Source of the DNA: a bacterium 1xD8-48
Lineage (GTDB): Bacteria > Bacillota > Clostridia > Lachnospirales > Lachnospiraceae
DNA length: 49,905 bases
Reading direction: 5' to 3'
NCBI GenBank assembly: GCA_009917455.1
Contig: QZDS01000034.1
Span: forward strand, 1-49,905
Shown here: positions 8,838 through 17,930 of the stretch, in pieces
Layout: each line of letters begins with the position of its first letter
Position numbering within the stretch: position 1 is the stretch's first letter
The notes under the pieces: model-generated
Told to the model about the DNA's origin: nothing
Seen by the model: only the letters and a program-made list of their open reading frames with translations
Databases searched by the model: none
Made by a program: the position numbers and the translations under genes

Positions 8838-9761
8838 TTAAAACAGTGCATTTTCCTTGCTGGTTTTACGAATCAGAGCATTTACGGCAATAATCATCAC
8901 AAATCCTACGATTGACTGGTAAACGCTGGCCGCGCTGGACATCCCGTAATCGCTGCTCTTCATCAGCGCGTTGTACACATAAACGTCAATGGTTCTGGTC
9001 ACTCCGTAAAGAGTTCCGCTGTTCATCGGAATCTGATAGAACAGGCCGAAATCGGAGTAAAAGATACGTCCCACCTGCAAAACCAGCATAGTGATTACCG
9101 TAGGCTTCAAAAGGGGAAGGGTAATCCGCTTAATCTGCTGCCATTTGGTAGCCCCGTCAAGGGTGGCGGCCTCATAGTAATCCTGGCTGATTCCCACAAT
9201 ACTGCTGTAGTAGATAATCATGGCGTATCCGATGGCTTTCCACAGGTGTACGAAAACAAGGATAAAAGGCCAGTACTTCGGCGCGTTGTACCATGAGACG
9301 GGCTCAATTCCAAGAGGCTTTAAGATTGCGTTGTTTATCATACCCGTCTCGCCTGAAAGCATTGCATAGGCCAGATAACTTACGATAACCCAGCTCATAA
9401 GGTAGGGAAGCAGAATCAGGCTCTGATATACCTTACTTGCCGTGCGACTCCTTATCTCGTCAACCAGAATAGCCACCGCGATGGCCAGCGCCGTTGTCAG
9501 TATGATAAACGCCACGTTATATAAAATCGTATTTCTGGTAATCGTCCACGCGTCGCTTGATGCAAACAGGAATTTAAAATTATCAAAACCGCACCAGTCG
9601 CTTCCCCAGATTCCTTTTCGGAAATTCAGGTTTTTAAATGCGATTACAATACCAAACATCGGCAGATAGTTATTGCAAATCATGTAAATGATTCCCGGCA
9701 ATGCCAGAAGATAATACGGCAGAATATCCTTCCAGCGTATTTTCTTTCTTTTCTTCATCAT
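8838..9761 (-). CDS. Carbohydrate ABC transporter permease (LplB type)
   Basis: A 307-residue permease that pairs with the downstream LplC-type protein. The N-terminal YYLLALPGIIYMICNNYLPM helix, the FKNLNFRKGIWGS loop and the EAATLDGATKWQQIKRITLP EAA loop are characteristic of LplB/YteP permeases for oligosaccharides. AGGGGG precedes two adjacent ATG codons (9761, 9758). It is separated from the binding-protein gene by a 146-bp spacer that holds a strong hairpin, so it is probably made at a lower level than the binding protein. Confidence 0.92.
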   Translation of the reverse strand: MMKKRKKIRWKDILPYYLLALPGIIYMICNNYLPMFGIVIAFKNLNFRKGIWGSDWCGFDNFKFLFASSDAWTITRNTILYNVAFIILTTALAIAVAILVDEIRSRTASKVYQSLILLPYLMSWVIVSYLAYAMLSGETGMINNAILKPLGIEPVSWYNAPKYWPFILVFVHLWKAIGYAMIIYYSSIVGISQDYYEAATLDGATKWQQIKRITLPLLKPTVITMLVLQVGRIFYSDFGLFYQIPMNSGTLYGVTRTIDVYVYNALMKSSDYGMSSAASVYQSIVGFVMIIAVNALIRKTSKENALF

Positions 9762-9863
9762 TTTCCCCCTTTCTGCGCTGCATTCCGCGGCCCAATCTGT
9801 CAGGCCAATGCGCGCAGACCGTATACAGTCTCAGCCTTTCGTCATGCTCTCTCATCTTTCACA

Positions 9864-9896
9864 AGGGGGCTGCGCCGGGTGTCGGCGCAAGTCCCC
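9864..9896 (-). terminator. GC-rich hairpin between binding protein and permease genes
   Basis: TGCGCCG (9871-9877) pairs with CGGCGCA (9883-9889), and flanking GGGG/CCCC bases extend the stem. No U-run follows on the transcribed strand. It is therefore more likely a 3'-end stabilising or partial-termination structure that favours the abundant binding-protein message than a full terminator. Confidence 0.55.
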
Positions 9897-9907
9897 TGAT
9901 ATTCATC

Positions 9908-11509
9908 CTAACCTGCATTGGCAGCTTTCCACTCATTAAACTGCTTCTGGTTTTCCTCAATTACTTTGTCAATTCCCGCGGCTTTCAAAGCGGAACGGAA
10001 GGTTTCAATCTCTTCATCCGGGTCAACCACACCGTAGCCAAGAATGGAATCATACTGCTTAATTACATCGGTAACTGCCGCATACTCGGTCTTTACAGGC
10101 TCGCTGTTGAAGCAGTAGCCGAGAGCGTCTGATGTATACTGTTCCTCAATGCTGTCGTTAAATTCTTTCATCAAATCATAGTAACCGTCGTTGCTGGGCT
10201 CCATCACAAGGTCTTTTAACTTATCGCCCCATACATTCAGCACTGCGGAATAGGTAACGTTTGTCCTGTCAACTCCCTCAGGATATTCCACCATATGCTC
10301 CGTCCCCTCTTTGCGGTTATAGTGCACGCCTTCGATTCCCCAGTAAAGAAGGTTTACAACGTCTTCCCTTGCGTACATCATATTTAAAAACTGCATGGTC
10401 TTTTCCGGATTGTCGCAGGTAATGGGAATCATCCACTGAGTCACCTGATAATCCTGTGTACGGGATGCGGGCATTGACGTACGAAGCCCCACCACGTCCG
10501 TCCCCAGATAAGCCTGAAGGGACGCGGAATGGTTAATCAGCATATCCGGCTCGCCGTTTGAAAACTGTCCGAAGAAATTTCCTGTCTGGAACTGCGTCAG
10601 GGAAGCGTCCGTAACTGTATTACAGTCAGAAGAAACGTACCCGGCCTGCATCCATTCCCTCATAACCTTACAAACTTTCTCATATTCTTCCGTTTCAAAA
10701 TAGTTGACAATCTCGTCCGTTCCTTTTCCGTAATTCATCAGCACACCGCTTGCGTAGGATGCGCCCAAAAGGTCTGCCGTGGAGAAGTTGGTGTAAGGCG
10801 CGGCCTCGCTTGCACAGGTCGCTACACAGTAAAACTTGTCGCCTTCTCCCTCTTTCACAATTTTAAAAATCTCCGTGAGTTCTTCGAGGGTATAAATCTT
10901 TTCCTTGTCATATTCGATGTTGTATTTTTCAAGCAAGTCCCTGCGGGCCTCGAAAATTTTTACACGGCCCATTTTTTCTTCCGTGGGAACTGTATAAAGT
11001 GTTCCGTCGTAATACCCTCCCGACATGGCGACGCCTTCTGCCGCTACGATATCCTGACCGTATTTTTCCACCAGTTCGTCAAGCTCAATCAGCATTCCCT
11101 TATTTACATAGCTCTGTGCGCCGCCCTCGAACATACACATTGCAAGGTCCAGTTTTTCTCCGGAGGATACCATCATATTGGTGGTATTGTTTAACTCAAA
11201 CGCGCTGGCGGGATAAAAGGTCACATGTACGCCGATTTCCGGCTCGGTAATTTTGTTCAGCTCATCCTCCACCATCTGCAAATCCTTCGGCGTGTCGCCA
11301 AGGGTAGGGAACTGGATTACCACTTCATATATCTCGCCGGACGCATCGCCAGCCCCGCCGTCGTTGCCGTCGTTTTCGGCCGTGCCCTCTGACATACCGT
11401 TTCCGCCATCGCCCGAATCTCCCTTTCCGCCGCAGCCTGTCAAAAGTGCCGACATGGATAGTACCACTGCCATACCAAGCGCTAAAAATTTCAGTTTCTT
11501 CTTTTTCAT
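9908..11509 (-). CDS. Extracellular sugar-binding lipoprotein of the ABC importer
   Basis: A 533-residue solute-binding protein of the LplA/YtcQ family (large family 1-type). The N-terminal signal has basic MKKKKLK, a hydrophobic stretch and the lipobox LTGC, so Cys26 is lipid-modified and the protein is anchored outside the membrane. A Gly/Asp/Asn-rich linker follows. It delivers an oligosaccharide to the two downstream permeases. GGAGG lies seven bases before ATG. The upstream region carries four phased repeats, the likely target of the adjacent YesN-type regulator. Confidence 0.92.
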   Translation of the reverse strand: MKKKKLKFLALGMAVVLSMSALLTGCGGKGDSGDGGNGMSEGTAENDGNDGGAGDASGEIYEVVIQFPTLGDTPKDLQMVEDELNKITEPEIGVHVTFYPASAFELNNTTNMMVSSGEKLDLAMCMFEGGAQSYVNKGMLIELDELVEKYGQDIVAAEGVAMSGGYYDGTLYTVPTEEKMGRVKIFEARRDLLEKYNIEYDKEKIYTLEELTEIFKIVKEGEGDKFYCVATCASEAAPYTNFSTADLLGASYASGVLMNYGKGTDEIVNYFETEEYEKVCKVMREWMQAGYVSSDCNTVTDASLTQFQTGNFFGQFSNGEPDMLINHSASLQAYLGTDVVGLRTSMPASRTQDYQVTQWMIPITCDNPEKTMQFLNMMYAREDVVNLLYWGIEGVHYNRKEGTEHMVEYPEGVDRTNVTYSAVLNVWGDKLKDLVMEPSNDGYYDLMKEFNDSIEEQYTSDALGYCFNSEPVKTEYAAVTDVIKQYDSILGYGVVDPDEEIETFRSALKAAGIDKVIEENQKQFNEWKAANAG

Positions 11510-11598
11510 TTCTTTTCCTCCATTTCTTTACCACATATCTTCCGTTAACTGATGATAAGCATATTTTATTAAACACAGTCCTTTAACACAATTATCCA

Positions 11599-11676
11599 AA
11601 ACGACTGTCTGTTTCAATTTTACGACTTTGATTTTTTCAGTTTTACGACCTGGGGTTTCAGATTTACGACTTTCCT
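11599..11676 (-). promoter_or_regulatory. Four phased direct repeats upstream of the binding-protein gene
   Basis: ACGAC recurs at 11601, 11622, 11645 and 11666 on the plus strand, spaced 21, 23 and 21 bp. Three copies share TTTACGAC, and three are followed by TTTCA. Two-turn spacing puts all copies on one DNA face, as for tandem AraC-type activator sites. Toward the gene, a TATGCT -10-like element near 11540 has only a poor -35, which fits an activator-dependent promoter. Confidence 0.65.
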
Positions 11677-11826
11677 GTATAATTCGATTTGTCCACCCGA
11701 CTATGCTATACTGTTTTCACTACGAAAGGGACAAAAAAAGCATGGTATTCCATTTGAAACGGCGGCAGAAGCTTCTTGCCGAATAACCGTATAGAAATCT
11801 ATGATGAGTCTCATAGTATAAATGAA

Positions 11827-11848
11827 GACCGATTTATTACAATCGGTC
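11827..11848 (-). terminator. Stem-loop downstream of the yesN-like gene
   Basis: GACCGATT and AATCGGTC form a perfect 8-bp stem around a 6-base loop. On the minus strand it is followed by TTCATTTAT. It lies 53 bases past the regulator stop. The U-tract is imperfect, so termination may be partial. The rest of the 11510-11900 gap has no gene. Confidence 0.5.
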
Positions 11849-11900
11849 TGACAGATGAAATATTGCGGAGAACCTCTCACAATACCAGACAATGTGACCG

Positions 11901-12680
11901 TTACCCCTGCTCCCTTTGGTACTGGGACGGCGTACACCCGTAAAACCGCTTAAAGGACGAGGCAAAGTAAGGGTAATTGTTATACCCCACCTTCTCCGCC
12001 ACCAGATTGACGTTGCTGCCCTCTTCTCTCAGAAGAACGGCCGCCAGCTTCATGCGCTCCGAAATCAGATACTGGCTGATGGAAACCCCTTTTTCCTTTT
12101 TAAATACCCGGTTCAAATAATCCTTATTTAGGTACAGAGCCTCCGCAATGTCCGTCACCAGAAGGCTGCTCTCCTTAAGATGCTTTTCGATATACTGCTC
12201 AATTAAAGCCACCAGCTCTGCAGGCGTCTTTGCGTTCCTTTGCTGCTGAGGCGGCTCCTGTCCGGTTTCCGCAAAATATTTTTCCTGCACCTTTTCTTTG
12301 CGCCTATTCCGGATATCCTCGCAGGCTTTTTTTACCTTTTCGGCAATCACTTCGTAAGGGGCGGGTTTCAAAATATAATCGGTGCACTGCAGGGAAATCG
12401 CCTCCTGAGCGTACTCAAAGCTGGCGTGGCAGGTCAGAAAAATACAGGGAAGCTCCCTGTCAATCTCCCGGATGGCGCGAAGGAGCTCAAGGCCGCTTGC
12501 TCCCGGCATTTCTATATCGCAGAGCATCAAATCCACCTGCTGCACGTTTAAGATTTTCAGCGCCCATTCCGCACTGTAAGCCGTCCAGATACTGCCGTCA
12601 ATGCCGCAGCTTTTCCAGTCAACCCCGTTAAGCATCCCCTTTACCGCTATCATTTCATCGTCCACAATCAGTAAATTCAT
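11901..12680 (-). CDS. YesN-like AraC-family response regulator
   Basis: A 259-residue regulator. Residues 1-115 form a receiver domain with an acidic pocket (DDE at 7-9), phospho-acceptor Asp55 in CDIEMPG, and Lys105 in ILKPA. Residues about 155-255 hold two AraC helix-turn-helix motifs (VTDIAEALYLNKDYLNRVFK; VAEKVGYNNYPYFASSFKRF). It is the partner of the sensor kinase, whose stop overlaps its start (ATGA). It most likely activates the binding-protein promoter at the repeats near 11600-11676. Confidence 0.92.
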   Translation of the reverse strand: MNLLIVDDEMIAVKGMLNGVDWKSCGIDGSIWTAYSAEWALKILNVQQVDLMLCDIEMPGASGLELLRAIREIDRELPCIFLTCHASFEYAQEAISLQCTDYILKPAPYEVIAEKVKKACEDIRNRRKEKVQEKYFAETGQEPPQQQRNAKTPAELVALIEQYIEKHLKESSLLVTDIAEALYLNKDYLNRVFKKEKGVSISQYLISERMKLAAVLLREEGSNVNLVAEKVGYNNYPYFASSFKRFYGCTPSQYQREQG

Positions 12681-14434
12681 TGTATCTCTCTTTCCGCGCC
12701 GTCATTTGTACGCTCTGCCCCTGTCCGGCTCTCCACCGGAATTACAATGGTAAAACAGGTTCCTTCCCCGGGCTCCGAGACCACCGTAAGGCTTCCCTTT
12801 TCCCCGTAAAAATATTTCATTCTTCTGTAGGAATTTTCAATGCCCACATGTACCCGCTCGCCCTCTTTCTTATGGAAAATCCCCCGGTTAATATCCTCCG
12901 CCATCTGGCGGGACATGCCCGGGCCGTCGTCCGCAATCATAAAGGTGGTTTCCTCCCCGTCCGTATATGCCTCAATGTGAAGATGAATCTTTCTGCCGTA
13001 CCCCACAATATGCTTGAAAATATTTTCCACAAAATTATGGATTAAGAGCGGCGGTACGAAGGTTTCCAGAGCCTCCGGGTCAACCTCGTAAACCGCTTCC
13101 ACGCAGCCCGGATACCGCATTTCCGCGATTTCCATGTATTTCTGAATCAGGTTTATTTCCAGCGAAAAAGGCTGCAATTCCTTTCCGCTCTGAAAAATAT
13201 AGCGGAAATACTCCGAAAGATAAAGCGCCAGCTTCTGGATATTCTGGTAGCTTTCAATCTGTGCAAAGCTGTAAAGCAGGTTAAACATATTCATCAGAAA
13301 ATGGGGACGTATCTGTAACTGCAGGTTTTTCAGCTCTATCTCCTGACGTTTTAACTCTTTCTCATAGTTGGCAATCCTTAGCTCGCTGATTCTGTCCGCC
13401 ATGCCGTTAAAGGTTTCCCCTATTGCCGTAAATTCCTCCGCTTCATGCGGATGCGTGCTCAGGCGGTAATCCTGCTCGCCGCCCTTAAGACGCTCCATCG
13501 CCCCGCTGACTCGCGCTAACGGATTGAGCACCATTTTGTGAATCAGGTATATCAGAACGGGAATCAGCAGTATGTACAAAAACACAAAGCCCATGCAAAG
13601 AATCTGAAGGGCGGAAAGATTGGTATACCCCTGGCTGAGAGGTACGCTTACCTGCATCCTGAAATTCCCCATCTTGCTTTCCTTTTCTACCGCAAGACGT
13701 TTGCCGGAAGGCCTGCCCGGATATTCGCCGGGCTGTCCGTCAGGCTGTGTGCCGGTCTGCCGCCCCTGCTCCGCCGCCCCGGAATTTAACTCTGAAAAGG
13801 AAACCTCCAACCCGGAATAGGCGCAGGCTTTTTTCAGTTGATGTTCCATCTCGTCTAAAGAAATCAGGCTTCCGTAATAAAAATCATTGTACTGATAAAC
13901 CTTTGCAAGCCAGGTCATCCCTTCGATTTCCACAATCCCCCACAGATTGTACTTTCCCTTTTCCTCTGTTTCCAGCCAGGCTTTCAAAATTTCCTTGCAG
14001 TCAAAAATCCGCCCGCACTTATCGTTTTCCAGACTGCTCATTCCGATATAGGTCCGCCCGTATTTGCCGCTTTGCCAGAACAGTACGTCCGCAAAGGCGT
14101 CGTTTTCCACTATCATGTTAAAGTAAGAGGCCAGATTGCTTTCTGCCATCGCCAAATCGGCGGTCCGCTCTCCCTGCTCCCTGTACAGCCGGAAAGCCGG
14201 ATAAACGCTGTCCAGATTATAAAAAAAGTCATTCATTGCGTTCATTCTGCCCGAAAGCTGCTGCCCGGAAAGCGCCAGAAGATTGTCCACGCTTGTCATC
14301 ATCTGCTGCCTTGCGTTCTGCAGCGAAATTATTGTTACAATGACGGAAATTATATTAAAAGGCAGAATAATCAGAACCAGCGCCAGAACGATTCTCTGTG
14401 TGATGGAGCGGAATCCGGCAGGATGTTTTTTCAT
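12677..14434 (-). CDS. YesM-like sensor histidine kinase
   Basis: A 585-residue membrane kinase. It has one N-terminal helix (IVLALVLIILPFNIISVIV), an extracellular sensor domain of about 250 residues, a second helix near residue 290, and a HAMP linker. The phospho-acceptor motif is RPHFLMN, with N-box NFVENIFKH and G-box DDGPGM. This is the HPK7/YesM class that senses extracellular sugars, often through the binding protein. The start at 14434 is chosen for its GGGAGG site eight bases upstream; the longer reading to 14578 lacks one. It overlaps the response regulator by four bases. Confidence 0.92.
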   Translation of the reverse strand: MKKHPAGFRSITQRIVLALVLIILPFNIISVIVTIISLQNARQQMMTSVDNLLALSGQQLSGRMNAMNDFFYNLDSVYPAFRLYREQGERTADLAMAESNLASYFNMIVENDAFADVLFWQSGKYGRTYIGMSSLENDKCGRIFDCKEILKAWLETEEKGKYNLWGIVEIEGMTWLAKVYQYNDFYYGSLISLDEMEHQLKKACAYSGLEVSFSELNSGAAEQGRQTGTQPDGQPGEYPGRPSGKRLAVEKESKMGNFRMQVSVPLSQGYTNLSALQILCMGFVFLYILLIPVLIYLIHKMVLNPLARVSGAMERLKGGEQDYRLSTHPHEAEEFTAIGETFNGMADRISELRIANYEKELKRQEIELKNLQLQIRPHFLMNMFNLLYSFAQIESYQNIQKLALYLSEYFRYIFQSGKELQPFSLEINLIQKYMEIAEMRYPGCVEAVYEVDPEALETFVPPLLIHNFVENIFKHIVGYGRKIHLHIEAYTDGEETTFMIADDGPGMSRQMAEDINRGIFHKKEGERVHVGIENSYRRMKYFYGEKGSLTVVSEPGEGTCFTIVIPVESRTGAERTNDGAEREIQ

Positions 14435-14544
14435 TGGTATTGCCTCCCTATCGCTTTTCTTCATTATAACTCGCCCCGGGTGAAGTTGGAATAATAATTT
14501 GAAATAAACGCTGCCACGTTTTCCAGCGCGGCTTGTTGCAACAC

Positions 14545-14586
14545 AAAAAAGCGCATGGTCTACATTTGATTTTTCCATACGCTTTT
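14545..14586 (-). terminator. Terminator of the dinJ-yafQ module
   Basis: On the minus strand AAAAGCGTATGG pairs with CCATGCGCTTTTTT around a 16-base loop, with one G-U pair and a six-T run. It lies 24 bases past the toxin stop. The A/T symmetry could make it work in both directions. Confidence 0.65.
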
Positions 14587-14609
14587 ATACTTTTATGGTG
14601 TAGATATTT

Positions 14610-14888
14610 TTATTTTCCGAACAAATCCGCATGACTGCCGGTTGCTGTAGCGGAAAGGATTAGAGTGTCTTCGAAAATCTGATACATCAGCAACCAGTCA
14701 GGTTCTATATGGCACTCTCTGAAATCCCGCAAATTACCAGTCAGTGAATGGTCCCGGAACTGCGCTGGCAGAGAACTACCGCTGGCAAGCTGTGACAATA
14801 CATTGACAAGCTTCCCCATATCCTTCCCTCTTTTTTTCATCAATTTGGCGTCCTTTTTCATCCGGTTTGTATAAACAATTTTATACAT
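14610..14888 (-). CDS. YafQ-family mRNA interferase toxin
   Basis: A 92-residue protein of the YafQ branch of RelE toxins. Visible features are the basic helix NRMKKDAKLMKKRG, the HSLTGNLRDFRECHIEPDWLLMY core and the C-terminal TGSHADLFGK. The catalytic His residues of YafQ (in DHSLTG, ECHIEPDWLL and GSHADLF) are all present, so it looks active. It would cleave mRNA on the ribosome unless bound by the upstream DinJ-like antitoxin, which is encoded three bases upstream. Confidence 0.9.
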   Translation of the reverse strand: MYKIVYTNRMKKDAKLMKKRGKDMGKLVNVLSQLASGSSLPAQFRDHSLTGNLRDFRECHIEPDWLLMYQIFEDTLILSATATGSHADLFGK

Positions 14889-14891
14889 CAG

Positions 14892-15155
14892 CTAATCCTC
14901 CAGCATGGAAGCAACCGCCTCCTCAGCGCTGTCAAAAGGCCCGTTAAGATTTCTCCGAAGCCTGCTGTCATAAATAGCTTCCCGAAGCGAATCTGGAACC
15001 TTTTTATGCTGCACTGAAAAAGGAATCCCGTCATTTTCAACAGAAGCATTCAGAAAAATTCGTATCGCTGTCGACGTGTCCAGCCCCAGGCTGGAAAAAA
15101 GCGTATCCGCCTGAGCTTTTAATGTATCATCTATACGGACTTGTAATGTTGCCAT
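14892..15155 (-). CDS. RelB/DinJ-family antitoxin
   Basis: An 87-residue antitoxin. The N-terminal ribbon-helix-helix region (TLQVRIDDTLKAQADTLFSSLG, then DTSTAIRIFLNASV) gives dimerisation and operator binding. The C-terminal half binds the toxin. The start at 15155 has a GGAGG site six bases upstream; the longer reading to 15233 does not. It is co-transcribed with yafQ. The pair sits at the edge of the decayed island, where such modules often persist. Confidence 0.9.
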   Translation of the reverse strand: MATLQVRIDDTLKAQADTLFSSLGLDTSTAIRIFLNASVENDGIPFSVQHKKVPDSLREAIYDSRLRRNLNGPFDSAEEAVASMLED

Positions 15156-15225
15156 ATTGCACCTCCATTGATTTTGTAGTGATATTGTAGCACATAGATA
15201 ATGCCAGTGCAATAGAATTGAAAAA

Positions 15226-16317
15226 TCATGCAACCCAATTATATCCAGTTATAGCCTGGTCCACAATGTGTTCAAATATAAGCGTACTTTTTTTCAGGAA
15301 AATTTCTCTGTCATAGCTTTCCGGAAGAAACTTATTCAGGATGGAAACAATCTCTCCCTTCACTCTTTCCTGAGGCTGTGGGTCATTTTGCCACCCTACA
15401 ACAAATAATTCATTTCGTTTTTCTGTAAGCGTATTATACAGTTCTTTTGCGGCAAGTTTTGCCCGCTTTTCTTCGTCCGCGGTAAGTTGTTCTTTTCGGA
15501 GAAGGTCAAATAACTCCAATTCAGTCTCTGATAATTCCTCTTTGATATGACGTTCTTCTTCCTCACGAAGTTCTTCCATCAGTTTCAGAAGTTTTTCATA
15601 GAAATCATCGTTTTGCGAACCACCGGCATTATACTCGTCGATAATATTTCTGAAACGTTCAGCGAACTTAGAACGAGTTATATTACGTCTAAGCATTTTT
15701 TGGAGTTTTTCTTCAATATGCTTACGAAGATTGGCAATTTCAAGATTTTTGTTTTTAATCTTTTTAAAGTTTGCTCTGAGCTCATCAATATCAAGTTTTG
15801 AGAGGTCAAGTTCTTTACCCGTTTCAGTAATTGTATATTTTTTTGCATCAGCAGCTGTAATAACGCTTTGGTCAAGCAATTCATTGATTTTTGCCTGGGC
15901 TGATTCGATTTTCTCAGGACGAATTTTACCGTCTATTATACCTCTCAAGTAGAGAACAACCTCCTTATATACCGGGTCAAAATTCATTTTAAATATATCC
16001 GGGCGCAAAGATTCATAAAGTCCATCCACCGTATTCGCCAGAACCATAAACTCGTTTTTAACATCATCATTACCAACAATAATATTGGCATAATCTTCAA
16101 ACAAAAACAAGTTTTTAAAGGTATCTCCACTCCCAACAATCTTACTTAAATTCACATCATGTTTCAGGCAAAATATATTTGTAAGGTTAATTGCCTCATT
16201 CAGCTGCCCTAACAGCCTGTCAATATCTTTAACAGGCATCAGACCACTGTCATCATACGCATAATCAGCCAATGCACGTTTCAAATACCTGAATACATCC
16301 AGATAATCTATAATCAA
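15226..16317 (-). pseudogene. C-terminal fragment of type I restriction subunit HsdR
   Basis: About 360 codons match the C-terminal helical region of HsdR (the domain after the helicase motors), ending in FEHIVDQAITGYNW. The endonuclease and helicase motifs, normally 600 or more residues upstream, are missing. The frame begins abruptly at a junction with relaxase sequence at about 16317, and only a TTG codon without a ribosome binding site is available. No hsdS or hsdM is present. The fragment cannot restrict DNA. Confidence 0.8.
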
Positions 16318-16631
16318 ACAAAAAACTCCCGGCAGTAGTCACGGATAAGGTCGGCGTACTGTCCCGGCGGGATTTCCCTTGGGATGGCAAGCACGAACCT
16401 CCGGGCAAGCCGGGAGTTCCATTGTTTTTCCTGCGCTTCGGCAGAGTTCCATAAAGTATTGCGGTCTGCATACTCTGGCGGCGCATGGGGCGGGAGCATG
16501 ATTTCTTTATGGGTGACTTCGTTCTTGTAGGGATAGTATTTCTGCTCCTGGTCGTATTCAGAGAACAGCTTTTCGCCGCTCTGGCAGGCGGCGGCAGAAA
16601 CAGCGGATTCATTGTTGCTCCGCTTCCGCAA
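16318..16631 (-). pseudogene. Internal fragment of a MobA/MobL (MobQ) relaxase
   Basis: About 100 codons match the region after the first strand of MobQ-type relaxases: SAVSAAACQSGEKLFSEYD, EIMLPPHAPPEYADRNTLWN and RRFVLAIPREIPPGQYADLI. The initiating segment and the catalytic histidine motif downstream are absent. One end joins the VirD2-like fragment at about 16615-16640. The other joins HsdR at about 16317. Confidence 0.75.
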
Positions 16632-17073
16632 TCCGTAGGGAATTGATTACGATATGCACATGAATGTTGCCGCTGTGGTTATGCCCGTCCGGGTGGGTGC
16701 ATACAAGGGCTTGGTGTCCGGGGAAATGCTCTTTACAGAACTGCTCGCCTAACTCCTGCGCCCGGTCTACGGTCAAGCCGTTGTCCTGTGCGTCACGGGG
16801 GTCAAAACTGATAATGTAATGGTGGCTCTTTACGTCCTCCCGCTTTTGGTTCTTGCCGTATTTCAGATTGGAGCGCATACACGCTATGGCGAAATCTTCC
16901 CCGCCGCAATTCAGAGAGGAAATGCGGTAATCATCACAGAGAACAAGCCGCCCGTTCCCGTCCAGTGTGGGCTTCATGGTAAACTCGTCATGCCGGGAGG
17001 TTAGGTACTGTTCAGCCGCCCCATAGTCGGCATTTTTAGAGCTGATATGTTTGAATGTTGTGGGCGGCTTCAC
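16609..17073 (-). pseudogene. N-terminal fragment of a MobP/VirD2-type relaxase
   Basis: About 145 codons of a relaxase N-terminal domain. Visible are TFKHISSKNADYGAAEQYLT at the start, HHYIISFDPRD, and the metal-binding motif DGHNHSGNIHVHIVINS, so both the early region and the histidine triad are kept. The match stops just after NSLR, where the protein should continue for 250 or more residues. The start overlaps the mobC frame by 38 bases, as is usual for this gene pair. Without its C-terminal part it is unlikely to work. Confidence 0.8.
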
Positions 17074-17446
17074 CTACTTTCTGCAAGACTTCAAACTTCA
17101 AGGCGGCAAGTTCCGCTGTGGCGGCTCGTACCTCTTGGGAGAGGGCGTTATAGGGTGCGCCGTATTCGTTCAGACAGCGGGCAATCTGATTCAAGTTGCC
17201 GCCGATTTTCCCGTACTCGGCTGTAAGTTTCTCAACGGCAGAGAACAGTCCATCATTGACCGGGGAAACGGTGATAACCGGGCATATGCTTGACTTGGTT
17301 AGGGCTTGCCGGATAAACTCGGCTTGGCTCATTTTGCAGAGGGTGACACGCTCGGAAAACTCGGCGTATTCTTCCTCGGTCAAGCGGCGCAAGCCACAAA
17401 AAGGCGGGCTTGGGGTGGCAACCCCAACAAGATTCCCATAGGACAA
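17036..17446 (-). CDS. mobC: MobC-like relaxosome accessory protein
   Basis: A 136-residue mobilisation protein. A basic N-terminal segment, an RHH-like region (RLTEEEYAEFSERVTLCKMSQAEF) and the MobC hallmark YGKIGGNLNQIARCLNEYG are followed by a C-terminal helix. It would bind oriT and help the relaxase nick. The true start is uncertain, because the first 15 or so codons read through the inverted repeats proposed here as oriT. The frame is intact although its relaxase partner is truncated. Confidence 0.8.
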   Translation of the reverse strand: MSYGNLVGVATPSPPFCGLRRLTEEEYAEFSERVTLCKMSQAEFIRQALTKSSICPVITVSPVNDGLFSAVEKLTAEYGKIGGNLNQIARCLNEYGAPYNALSQEVRAATAELAALKFEVLQKVGEAAHNIQTYQL

Positions 17447-17490
17447 ATTGAGCGATTAGCGAAATTTGGTACTGTGGTAGAATCTTGCTC
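17409..17490. other. Candidate origin of transfer (oriT)
   Basis: Next to mobC, TTGGGGT-GGCA-ACCCCAA (17410-17427) forms a perfect hairpin. It is followed by CAAGATTC (17428-17435), which is mirrored by GAATCTTG (17480-17487). Between the arms lies a duplicated AGCGA (GAGCGATTAGCGA). Stacked inverted repeats beside mobC and relaxase genes are the usual plan of oriT. The nick site cannot be placed. Confidence 0.5.
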
Positions 17491-17930
17491 TTAAAAAGTG
17501 GCGGCTTCCCCTGTGTGGGCTTCCCTCAATACCTTTAGTACTGCAAGCGGGGATTTTGCCAAAGCTGCGGCGGTATTTCTTCCCCTACTACCTACAACAC
17601 CACACAAAGCAAAAATGACGGAGACTTGCGGAAATTTCCCTCTATTCCTTACAAAACCGCACAAGCCGGAACAGGCGGGAATTTGTGAAAATTTCTTTTC
17701 ACTCGTCCTCCACGGACAGTCTGCGGATTTGCCAAATGGGAGAGGGGATTTCTCTCTATCCCCCCTTTGCACGGCATAATACTGGCGATTTTTGAAAATG
17801 CCAAAAATGGGTGCAAAAAAACAGGAAACCTTTTCTTGATTTCCTATCTTGGTGTGCCGTTTCTATATAGCGGCGGTTATTCAATTTTCAGTATGTTTGC
17901 TACAACTCTACAAGCAAAAAGCTGGCAAAT
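17491..17930. other. Non-coding stretch of the decayed mobile element
   Basis: About 440 bases hold no convincing gene. A 93-codon plus-strand frame (17498-17779) has no ribosome binding site and unusual composition. The stretch probably is the upstream control region of the former mobilisation genes. Confidence 0.5.

Noticed and set aside
17498..17779. 93-codon plus-strand frame between mobC and the VOC gene
   Set aside because: No ribosome binding site, proline-rich low-quality composition and no known family; treated as non-coding.
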